Positions 1 to 5,306 of a stretch of DNA of 5,878 nt are shown here, piece after piece. A model generated the notes under the pieces. That model had not been told where the DNA came from. It was given only the letters and a program-made list of their open reading frames with translations, and searched no databases. The translations under genes and the position numbers were made by a program. The DNA is from Campylobacterales bacterium (GTDB lineage: Bacteria > Campylobacterota > Campylobacteria > Campylobacterales > Thiovulaceae). Within the stretch, counting starts at the first letter, position 1, and every line of letters begins with the position of its first letter. The stretch covers positions 1-5,878 of the forward strand of contig DTUW01000117.1 in the NCBI GenBank assembly GCA_012963895.1, read 5' to 3'.

Positions 1-536
1 GCTGCTTCATCAGCTACATGAGGTCTATCGTAGTGGATTACATAGGCAGATTTGACTGTTTCAGTTCTGGAAACATCGATTTTACCTCGATAGAATTTGA
101 AATTGACAAGAGAAGAGCCAAAAGGTTTTTTGATTTTCAAGTAAGCATCACCTACATTGAATTTCTGCTCTCCCTTATCTTCATAGTTCGCCTTATCATT
201 TCTAATATCCATAGAAAAGGAGGTATGTTTATCAAACTTTACTCCAAACTCGAATCGAACTCGTCGAAGGTAAGCATCGCTAAATGTCTCGTCTTCTTTT
301 GATTCACTATTGAAATCTATATCTCTACTCTCAAATGTGCTTTGAACTCTCGCACCTACTTTCACTTCCATGTCTCTATTATCTTGTGCTTTAATATGAA
401 AATTAGGGTGGGTCTGTTTTCCAAGCCAGAAATCAGGAGACTTCTTATTTATAACCGATGTTATCTCTTCACCGAAAAGAGAGGTTGCCAACAGTGGAAT
501 AGCTACCACTGAGAAGGAAAATTTTCGGTTTTCCAT
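1..536 (-). CDS. Outer-membrane porin, phosphate-selective O/P type (3' end outside window)
   Basis: Probably a beta-barrel porin that lets small, possibly anionic, solutes cross the outer membrane. Reading the minus strand from ATG at 536-534 gives 178 uninterrupted codons up to the window edge. Residues 1-22 form a Sec signal peptide: MENRK, a hydrophobic core SVVAIPLLATSLF, and likely cleavage after G22 before EE. The mature part alternates polar and hydrophobic residues as amphipathic strands do, e.g. MEVKVGARVQSTFES (56-70), RRVRFEFGVKF (91-101) and AYLKIKKPFG (131-140). The stretch FYRGKIDVSRTETVKSA followed by HYDRPHVADEA (148-178) resembles the 'GKxxVPFSR ... RP' region of Porin_O_P proteins, recalled from memory. 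A GGAG ribosome site at 546-543 lies 6 bases before the ATG. It is co-oriented with flgE but separated from it by 105 bases with its own probable promoter. Substrate specificity is unknown; the family name does not prove phosphate transport. Confidence 0.8.
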   Translation of the reverse strand, partial: MENRKFSFSVVAIPLLATSLFGEEITSVINKKSPDFWLGKQTHPNFHIKAQDNRDMEVKVGARVQSTFESRDIDFNSESKEDETFSDAYLRRVRFEFGVKFDKHTSFSMDIRNDKANYEDKGEQKFNVGDAYLKIKKPFGSSLVNFKFYRGKIDVSRTETVKSAYVIHYDRPHVADEA

Positions 537-542
537 ATATTA

Positions 543-546
543 CTCC
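543..546 (-). promoter_or_regulatory. Ribosome binding site of the porin gene
   Basis: GGAG on the minus strand, 6 bases before the ATG at 536. It fixes the porin start and no other in-frame start nearby fits the signal peptide better. Confidence 0.7.
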
Positions 547-567
547 AATAATTATGATATATAAAAA

Positions 568-595
568 ATATTAGTTGAGTTTAGTTACAAACCAA
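568..595 (-). promoter_or_regulatory. Possible sigma-70-type promoter for the porin gene
   Basis: On the minus strand TTGGTT (595-590), a 16-base spacer and TAATAT (573-568) form a weak promoter. Transcription would start near 561 and leave a leader of about 25 bases with the GGAG site. The surrounding DNA is very AT-rich, so alternative -10 boxes exist (TATATC at 561-556). The 105-base gap and the stem-loop after flgE make an independent porin promoter plausible. Confidence 0.3.
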
Positions 596-611
596 TAACA
601 GCAAAGGAGAA

Positions 612-630
612 TCGCCCCAAAATGGGACGA
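612..630 (-). terminator. Stem-loop just downstream of flgE (weak terminator candidate)
   Basis: Read on the minus strand, TCGTCCCA (630-623), loop TTT (622-620) and TGGGGCGA (619-612) pair over 8 base pairs with one G-T wobble. The hairpin begins 11 bases after the flgE stop and is G+C-rich for this DNA. It is followed by TTCTCCTTT, not a clean T run, so intrinsic termination would be inefficient. It could instead protect the 3' end of flgE mRNA. The position supports flgE and the porin being separate units. Confidence 0.45.
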
Positions 631-641
631 AATGAAGAAGA

Positions 642-2324
642 CTAATTTTTTAGTTGGAGAAGGGTATTGAGCATTTGGTCAGAAGTAGTAATAGTTTTAG
701 AGTTGGATTGAAATCCTCTCTGAACTACAATAAGCTTGGTGAGACTTCTACTCAAATCAACATTACTCATCTCTAAATATGAAGATTGAATAGTTCCTCT
801 ACCACCAGCACCAGCCTCACCTATCATAGCAGCACCTGAGTTAGCAGATTGGATAAATATATTTCCACCTTCACTCATCAATCCCTCATTATTGGTAAAT
901 CTTGCTACTGCAATTTTTGCAAGCCCAACAGATTTACCATTGGAAAATGTTCCTGTAACAACTCCTGATGGGTCAATTGCTACATCTACTAAATCACCAG
1001 CACCATATCCATCTTGTGAAATACCAGCCGTCTTAGTTTCAGCATCGAAAGAGGTTAAGCCTCCAAAATCGTTTATCTTTCCAAAATCCAAATTTATTAT
1101 CTGATTCGGCTCTGAACCATTATTTCCTGTAAATCTTATAGTTGAAGGATTGACACTCGCAAGAGAACCATCAGGATTAAAGCTAACACTACCAAATAGA
1201 ATATTTGGATCAGGGTCTCCCTCTATTGAACCAGGTTTTGGAACTGAAATCATCGTATCCCACTTATTTCCCTCACTCTTTCTAAAACTTACACTTAGGG
1301 TATGTTTAGAACCAAGAGAATCCATAATATCTATACTTGTCCCGTGTGTTGCTGCTCCAACTGCTTGGGTATATGTAGATTGTCCCGGTTGAAGAGCCTT
1401 AATATTCAGAGATTTCAACATGTCGGTAAATTTCTCATTATTATTAGTTCCATCTGTTATCTCAATAGAGACAGGAGCTCCACCAGTATTATTTACCTCA
1501 AATTTCCCAAATTCATTTATTGAAACTGCCAATCCTGTTCTATTTGCTAATAAAGTTCTCAAATCTTCGGTAGTTGTGAAATCTGTTCCATACACTAACT
1601 CCTCAGGAGTCGAACCATTGACGGAGATAGAAAAACTATTTCCCGGAACCAAATTAAAAGCATCTCCATTTTCATTATAGAGAGCTGAAAAATCTTCTGG
1701 CTTCTCATTTCCTTTATTAGTTAAAAAATTTCCATTGTTATCTACCGCAAATATAGGAGATGTCTTTTCGTTGTGGTCTCCTGAATTTAAATTAGCTTTC
1801 AATCGAACCGATGAGGTTGGTTGAGCTGGCATAGTTAGAGAGTTATCTACCTTTATTCCTTGAATAGTCGAACTGGTATCTATCTTACCAGTTTTGTCAT
1901 CTCTTAACCACCCTTGAACTACATATCCGTTACTATCTACCATCATTCCATTAGCATCAAATTTGAAATCCCCAGCTCTTGTAAATTTGTAACTCTTTCC
2001 ACCATCTGCACTAACTGTAAAGAATCCATCACCCGATAGTGCAATATCTGTTGCTTTATCTGTTTTCTCTAATGAACCTTGTGAAAAGATTTTAGAAACA
2101 CTGGCAACAGATGAACCCAATCCAACTTGGACTGCATTAGTCCCTCCTAATCCCCCTTCTGGTGCTGATGCAATTTTAGAAGTTTGGGATAGCATGTCGG
2201 CAAAGTTTGCTCGGCTATATTTGAATCCCACTGTATTCACATTGGCAATGTTGTTACCTTCTACATCCATTGCCACTTGGTGAGCTTGAAGTCCTGAAAC
2301 CCCTGCCCAAAGCGATCTCATCAT
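642..2324 (-). CDS. flgE: Flagellar hook protein FlgE
   Basis: FlgE subunits are exported by the flagellar type III apparatus and polymerise into the curved hook, the universal joint between rod and filament. The 560-residue product has the axial-protein layout. The N-terminal rod motif runs from MMRSLWAGVSGLQAHQ (1-16) through NNIANVNTVGFK (24-35). The FlgE/F/G core follows, with TDIALSGDGFF (92-102) and FTRAGDFKFDANG (114-126). A variable middle part comes next, then the C-terminal helix from about 515, with LTKLIVVQRGFQSNSKTI and MLNTLLQLKN. I saw no cysteine, as expected for an exported axial protein. The start at ATG 2324 is preferred: GGAGG sits 8 bases upstream and Campylobacter FlgE also begins MMRSLW. 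An upstream TTG at 2339 would add five residues but overlaps that ribosome site. The protein is shorter than the FlgE of H. pylori (about 718) and C. jejuni (over 800), so it probably lacks part of the outer domains. This is the Cj1729c/HP0870 type, not the second FlgE-like paralogue. Confidence 0.96.
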   Translation of the reverse strand: MMRSLWAGVSGLQAHQVAMDVEGNNIANVNTVGFKYSRANFADMLSQTSKIASAPEGGLGGTNAVQVGLGSSVASVSKIFSQGSLEKTDKATDIALSGDGFFTVSADGGKSYKFTRAGDFKFDANGMMVDSNGYVVQGWLRDDKTGKIDTSSTIQGIKVDNSLTMPAQPTSSVRLKANLNSGDHNEKTSPIFAVDNNGNFLTNKGNEKPEDFSALYNENGDAFNLVPGNSFSISVNGSTPEELVYGTDFTTTEDLRTLLANRTGLAVSINEFGKFEVNNTGGAPVSIEITDGTNNNEKFTDMLKSLNIKALQPGQSTYTQAVGAATHGTSIDIMDSLGSKHTLSVSFRKSEGNKWDTMISVPKPGSIEGDPDPNILFGSVSFNPDGSLASVNPSTIRFTGNNGSEPNQIINLDFGKINDFGGLTSFDAETKTAGISQDGYGAGDLVDVAIDPSGVVTGTFSNGKSVGLAKIAVARFTNNEGLMSEGGNIFIQSANSGAAMIGEAGAGGRGTIQSSYLEMSNVDLSRSLTKLIVVQRGFQSNSKTITTSDQMLNTLLQLKN

Positions 2325-2332
2325 CTTTCTAT

Positions 2333-2337
2333 CCTCC
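2333..2337 (-). promoter_or_regulatory. Ribosome binding site deciding the flgE start
   Basis: GGAGG on the minus strand, 8 bases before ATG 2324. A possible TTG start at 2339-2337 overlaps this site and would have no Shine-Dalgarno of its own, only a T run upstream. The ATG is therefore the real start. Confidence 0.85.
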
Positions 2338-2361
2338 AAAAAAAATATAATTTCAGTTTGT

Positions 2362-2389
2362 CATATATACCATAAAAATTCATCGACAA
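2362..2389 (-). promoter_or_regulatory. Possible sigma-70-type promoter for flgE
   Basis: Minus strand TTGTCG (2389-2384), a 16-base spacer and TATATG (2367-2362). Transcription would begin near 2355, giving a leader of about 30 bases that contains a T8 run (2345-2338) and the GGAGG site. I looked for the GG-N10-GC core of a sigma-54 promoter, the expected control for flgE in this phylum, and found none in the 82-base gap. The assignment is weak because the whole gap is AT-rich. Confidence 0.35.
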
Positions 2390-2406
2390 TATTTAAAGGA
2401 ATTAAA

Positions 2407-2694
2407 ATGATTCGAAATATTGACTATCTTTTAGACAAAGTTCGACAACTACCAGAGTTGAAAAAGTTGAATAATTTCTACTGTTTTGAACATATTCGGA
2501 AAAATTTGGATATAGAAATTGTGAATATCTCGTTCAGGTCTGAAACTCTCTATATAGGAGTTTCCCACCCAACTCAAAAGATGATTCTCATGCATAGACT
2601 AAATGAGGTGAAGAACATTCTGGTAAATGAGCATACATGCGAATATATATCTCAAAATTTGAAAAAAATCTATGTCCATATATCAATGGATTAG
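2407..2694 (+). CDS. Small DUF721/DciA-like protein
   Basis: A 95-residue soluble protein with no signal peptide or membrane segment. AAAGGA at 2395-2400 lies 6 bases before the ATG, so this is a genuine gene. An N-terminal helix-rich stretch (IDYLLDKVRQLPELKKLNNF, 4-23) precedes a core whose SETLYIGVSHPTQKMIL followed by a leucine-rich helix HRLNEVKNILV resembles the 'gtLyv-v-spa ... L...ll' pattern of DUF721. In other bacteria this domain forms the KH-like part of DciA, a loader of the replicative helicase DnaB. The match is by eye only. The usual tryptophan of the family is not evident; a phenylalanine (around FYCFEHI) may take its place. Only 40 bases separate it from pflA, so the two are probably co-transcribed. 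Gene status is secure, function tentative; a role tied to the flagellum is an alternative. Confidence 0.7.
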   Translation: MIRNIDYLLDKVRQLPELKKLNNFYCFEHIRKNLDIEIVNISFRSETLYIGVSHPTQKMILMHRLNEVKNILVNEHTCEYISQNLKKIYVHISMD

Positions 2695-2700
2695 AAAAGA

Positions 2701-2706
2701 TATAAT
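2701..2706 (+). promoter_or_regulatory. Possible internal -10 box for pflA
   Basis: An exact TATAAT lies 6 bases after the stop of the small upstream gene. A start near 2713 would leave a leader of about 20 bases with the AAGGG ribosome site. No recognisable -35 box sits 16-18 bases upstream, but sigma-70 promoters in this phylum often lack one. pflA may therefore have its own promoter as well as read-through. Confidence 0.35.
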
Positions 2707-2723
2707 TTTTCATCAAACTTCAT

Positions 2724-2737
2724 AAGGGTAAGAGTTG
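2724..2737 (+). promoter_or_regulatory. Ribosome binding site and TTG start of pflA
   Basis: AAGGG at 2724-2728 is 6 bases before TTG at 2735-2737. An in-frame TAA at 2729-2731 rules out any earlier start. The signal peptide begins directly at the TTG and would be lost from any later start, so TTG initiation is well supported. Confidence 0.8.
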
Positions 2738-5101
2738 AGATATCTAATTCTATTACTTCTGCCAATTTTCCAACTATTAGCTATCCAGATAGAACTTAGA
2801 GAGGGGAAAGAAAACGGGGAAACTTACTCCACCCTCCACCTCATCAGTGAAGAGCCTGTATATTGCAAAAAGAAATTAGATGAGTTTGAAGAGATTTACG
2901 AAATAGAGTGCCAATTCTCATCGAGATATGGAAACAAGTTGAAATCATTTTCTAATAGTTACTTTGATGTTCAAGTTGAGAGGGATAGCAGAACGACCAC
3001 TATAAAAATTCAACCTAGATACAACTCGGTTGTATTTAGTTCAGATTACGATATTCCAACTATCCAATATTTTTACCCTAGAAAAGAGAAAGAATTTGCC
3101 AAACATTGGTTAGTAATAGGATTTAAGGGGACGAAAATACCATATATCAATAGTAAATATTCCTATAATCCTAACAGAATAAGTTTTCCTGTGGAATTGA
3201 AATATAAAAATACTCCTTTTGTGGGTCCGTTAGATGTAGATGGACACCCTATAAAGGAGGAGAAGTCCAAAGATGTATCGGAGTATCTCAATCTAAAAAG
3301 TGAGTTTGCAAAGGGAAATTATAGAGATGTATTGAAAATGGTTCATCAGATATTGAACAAATACCCAGATACTCTATTCCGTCCCGAAATCATTATATAC
3401 CAAATTAGAGCTCTCTTCAAATTGAAGGAGTATCAGAAGATAATCAATATAGCTAAGGGGTTTCTGAGAGATTACTCATCTCATGAAGGGGTTCCAGAAG
3501 TGTTGCTATATACCGCATATGTCCATAGTAAATTGGGATTTTTGGCATATGCTAAATACTATTTTCAGAGACTTTTTGAGGAACATAAAGATAGTGAATT
3601 CTCCAATCTAGGTTATGTCTATTATGGAGACGATAGGATATATCAAGGTAAGAGAGCAGAAGCTATTAGATATTACAAAAAGGCTCTATATTCTACAAAA
3701 GATAAGATGATAGCTACTAAGGCGGCCTATCGTCTAGGTAATGTCTATCTGAAAAGTTTGAAACCTGATGAGGCTGAATTCTACCTCAGAAAGGTTGTAG
3801 AAGGTAATCCAGACTATTTCAACCGAAAACCAGAAGCAAATTACAAACTGGCTAAGGATTTGGCAGATTTCAACAAAACAATTATTGCCTCCGATATTAT
3901 GAAGATTATCTTAAAGGGTAAAAGTTTCGATGTCCTAGATGACTATGAGAATATGCTTAAAGATTTGGCTGTTTGGCTTGATATGAGCGGTAGAGTTGAA
4001 GAAGCCTATCAGGAATATACTAGGTATCTCAATACTTATGCCTACGGAATGTATGACAAGCTTATTAGAACCAATCGGGATAAGTTGCTATTTAAAAGAG
4101 GCGAGAAAAATGTAACTAAGTTGTTTGAGAATTACAATAAGTTGATAGAAGAGTATGGATTAGACTCAGAAGTTGGACAACAAGCAATATATGAAAAAGC
4201 AAAACTGCTACACGATATAGGTGAATATAGTATGGTTTTGAAACTAGAAAACGATTTGGAATTTGCTAAAAAGGCTTTTCCTGATGTAGAGAATGTGATT
4301 AGAGACTCTGCTATCAAAGATGCTGAAATCAAACTAAATAACGGAGATTGTGGAACTGCAATAGCTCATATCTTCAAATATAACATAGAGCTACCTCATC
4401 GCAATGACATGAAACTATATAGATGTGCTATGAAGAGCGGAAAATACCAATTAGCTGAAAAACTGGCTAAACGAAATTTAGAAGAGAGTAATCAGCTTCT
4501 GGATTGGGAATACAACTATGCACAGGTTCTAATAAAGACTAGTAGATATAAGAAGTTTTTAGAAGTTTCCGATGAGGTGATAAGTTTGATGGAGAGTGAA
4601 GGGACAGACAAATATCTCAATATCTACTATGATAGATTTAAGGCATTTGATATATTAGAAGACAATGAAAACATTCTCAAAACAGTCCAACTATTAGACA
4701 AGTATTTCAATGGAACATATCGCAACCTCCAACCATTTAAAAGAATAGTATCAATAGCAAAAGAGAGAAAAGACTATTTCATGATAGAGAAGTATGCGAG
4801 AAAAATAATGGAGATTCAGAGAAGACTAAATAGCTATGTTGAGACCCCTGAAATCGAGATATTACTAATTACCGCTTTGAAACATCAGAACAAATTAGAA
4901 GATGTGATAGATGTGGCAAACGAGTTATTAAAAAGGGATATAGATAGCGGGGCAAAAGCGAGAGCTTACTACGAATTAGGAACTGCTTACCAAAGTTTAG
5001 GAATGGACGATAAGGCGAAAGAGAGTTTTAAAAAGAGTTATGAAGCAGACCCTAATAACAGTTGGGGGAAATTGAGTAAGGACTATTTGGAGTTTTTCTA
5101 A
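2735..5101 (+). CDS. pflA: PflA-like periplasmic TPR protein of the flagellar motor
   Basis: PflA (paralysed flagellum A) is a secreted scaffold protein. In Campylobacter and Helicobacter motors it forms spoke-like structures which, with PflB, help place a wide ring of stators. Mutants in C. jejuni build flagella that do not rotate. Residues 1-16 (MRYLILLLLPIFQLLA) are a Sec signal peptide. Residues 17 to about 165 look beta-rich, with short alternating strands and W125, matching the N-terminal beta-sandwich of PflA. From about residue 182 to the end the protein is almost wholly helical with degenerate TPR units, e.g. LGYVYYGDDRIYQGKRAEAI and AAYRLGNVYLKSLKPDEAEF (about 290-359). One near-canonical unit closes the protein (739-772: YYELGTAYQSLGMDDKA then SFKKSYEADP). 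The length of 788 residues equals that remembered for C. jejuni PflA (Cj1565c) and is close to H. pylori HP1274. In those species pflA lies beside nuoN; here it follows a DUF721-like gene and is divergent from flgE. Another secreted TPR protein is possible but less likely. Confidence 0.83.
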   Translation: MRYLILLLLPIFQLLAIQIELREGKENGETYSTLHLISEEPVYCKKKLDEFEEIYEIECQFSSRYGNKLKSFSNSYFDVQVERDSRTTTIKIQPRYNSVVFSSDYDIPTIQYFYPRKEKEFAKHWLVIGFKGTKIPYINSKYSYNPNRISFPVELKYKNTPFVGPLDVDGHPIKEEKSKDVSEYLNLKSEFAKGNYRDVLKMVHQILNKYPDTLFRPEIIIYQIRALFKLKEYQKIINIAKGFLRDYSSHEGVPEVLLYTAYVHSKLGFLAYAKYYFQRLFEEHKDSEFSNLGYVYYGDDRIYQGKRAEAIRYYKKALYSTKDKMIATKAAYRLGNVYLKSLKPDEAEFYLRKVVEGNPDYFNRKPEANYKLAKDLADFNKTIIASDIMKIILKGKSFDVLDDYENMLKDLAVWLDMSGRVEEAYQEYTRYLNTYAYGMYDKLIRTNRDKLLFKRGEKNVTKLFENYNKLIEEYGLDSEVGQQAIYEKAKLLHDIGEYSMVLKLENDLEFAKKAFPDVENVIRDSAIKDAEIKLNNGDCGTAIAHIFKYNIELPHRNDMKLYRCAMKSGKYQLAEKLAKRNLEESNQLLDWEYNYAQVLIKTSRYKKFLEVSDEVISLMESEGTDKYLNIYYDRFKAFDILEDNENILKTVQLLDKYFNGTYRNLQPFKRIVSIAKERKDYFMIEKYARKIMEIQRRLNSYVETPEIEILLITALKHQNKLEDVIDVANELLKRDIDSGAKARAYYELGTAYQSLGMDDKAKESFKKSYEADPNNSWGKLSKDYLEFF

Positions 5102-5107
5102 AATAGA

Positions 5108-5184
5108 TGGCGCGCCCGAAGAGATTCGAACTCCTGACCTACGGCACCGCAAACCGTTGCTCTATCCAACTGAGCTACGAGCGC
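5108..5184 (-). tRNA. tRNA-Arg, anticodon GCG, with encoded CCA
   Basis: The minus strand from 5184 folds into a complete cloverleaf of 77 bases. The acceptor GCGCTCG pairs with CGGGCGC (one G-T). The D arm is GCTC/GAGC with loop AGTTGGATA. The anticodon stem is ACGGT/GCCGT around loop TTGCGGT, and the T arm is AGGAG/CTCTT around TTCGAAT. Discriminator G (5111) and CCA (5110-5108) are encoded. The anticodon GCG at 5150-5148 reads CGC and CGU. C at the middle anticodon position and A20 in the D loop are arginine identity elements. The 3' end lies 6 bases from the pflA stop on the opposite strand, and no terminator hairpin follows, so the precursor probably runs into the antisense of pflA before trimming. 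Confidence 0.95.
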
Positions 5185-5195
5185 ATATTGTTGAA

Positions 5196-5224
5196 ATTCT
5201 AATATATCGAATAAATATAGTCAA
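5196..5224 (-). promoter_or_regulatory. Sigma-70-type promoter of tRNA-Arg
   Basis: On the minus strand TTGACT (5224-5219), an exact 17-base spacer and TAGAAT (5201-5196). Both boxes are one base off consensus. The predicted start near 5189 is about 5 bases before the mature tRNA 5' end, as expected for a stable-RNA promoter. Confidence 0.75.
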
Positions 5225-5244
5225 GTTATGAAAAATATTAATAC

Positions 5245-5273
5245 TTGTCTATTTTCAATAATTTGTGTAAAAT
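5245..5273 (+). promoter_or_regulatory. Sigma-70-type promoter of tuf
   Basis: TTGTCT (5245-5250), a 17-base spacer and TAAAAT (5268-5273). The predicted start near 5280 gives a leader of about 26 bases containing AAGGA. Together with the tRNA promoter it forms a compact divergent control region with the two -35 boxes 20 bases apart. Confidence 0.6.
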
Positions 5274-5290
5274 TCCAACCATAATTTTCT

Positions 5291-5295
5291 AAGGA
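5291..5295 (+). promoter_or_regulatory. Ribosome binding site of tuf
   Basis: AAGGA ends 11 bases before the ATG at 5307, a rather long spacing. A purine-rich GAGAG at 5299-5303 lies closer and may help. The start itself is certain from the conserved MAKEKF N-terminus. Confidence 0.55.
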
Positions 5296-5306
5296 TAAGA
5301 GAGAAA

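Noticed and set aside
18..302. Open frame of 94 codons on the plus strand
   Set aside because: It lies wholly inside the porin gene on the other strand, which has a signal peptide, ribosome site and porin-like strands. The plus-strand frame has no such support.
892..1680. Several open frames of 70-86 codons on the plus strand
   Set aside because: All are antisense to flgE, overlap one another and show no recognisable domain; they are shadows of the hook gene.
2325..2339. Five-residue N-terminal extension of FlgE from a TTG start
   Set aside because: The TTG overlaps the GGAGG site that serves the ATG at 2324, and family members begin at the MMRSLW or MLRSLW position.
2662..2668. A7 run in the 95-codon gene as a phase-variation tract
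   Set aside because: It is only seven bases in AT-rich DNA, encodes ordinary lysines near the C-terminus, and would have little effect if shifted.
4132..4332. 66-codon minus-strand frame inside pflA
   Set aside because: Serine-rich shadow of a TPR coding region, without a ribosome site.
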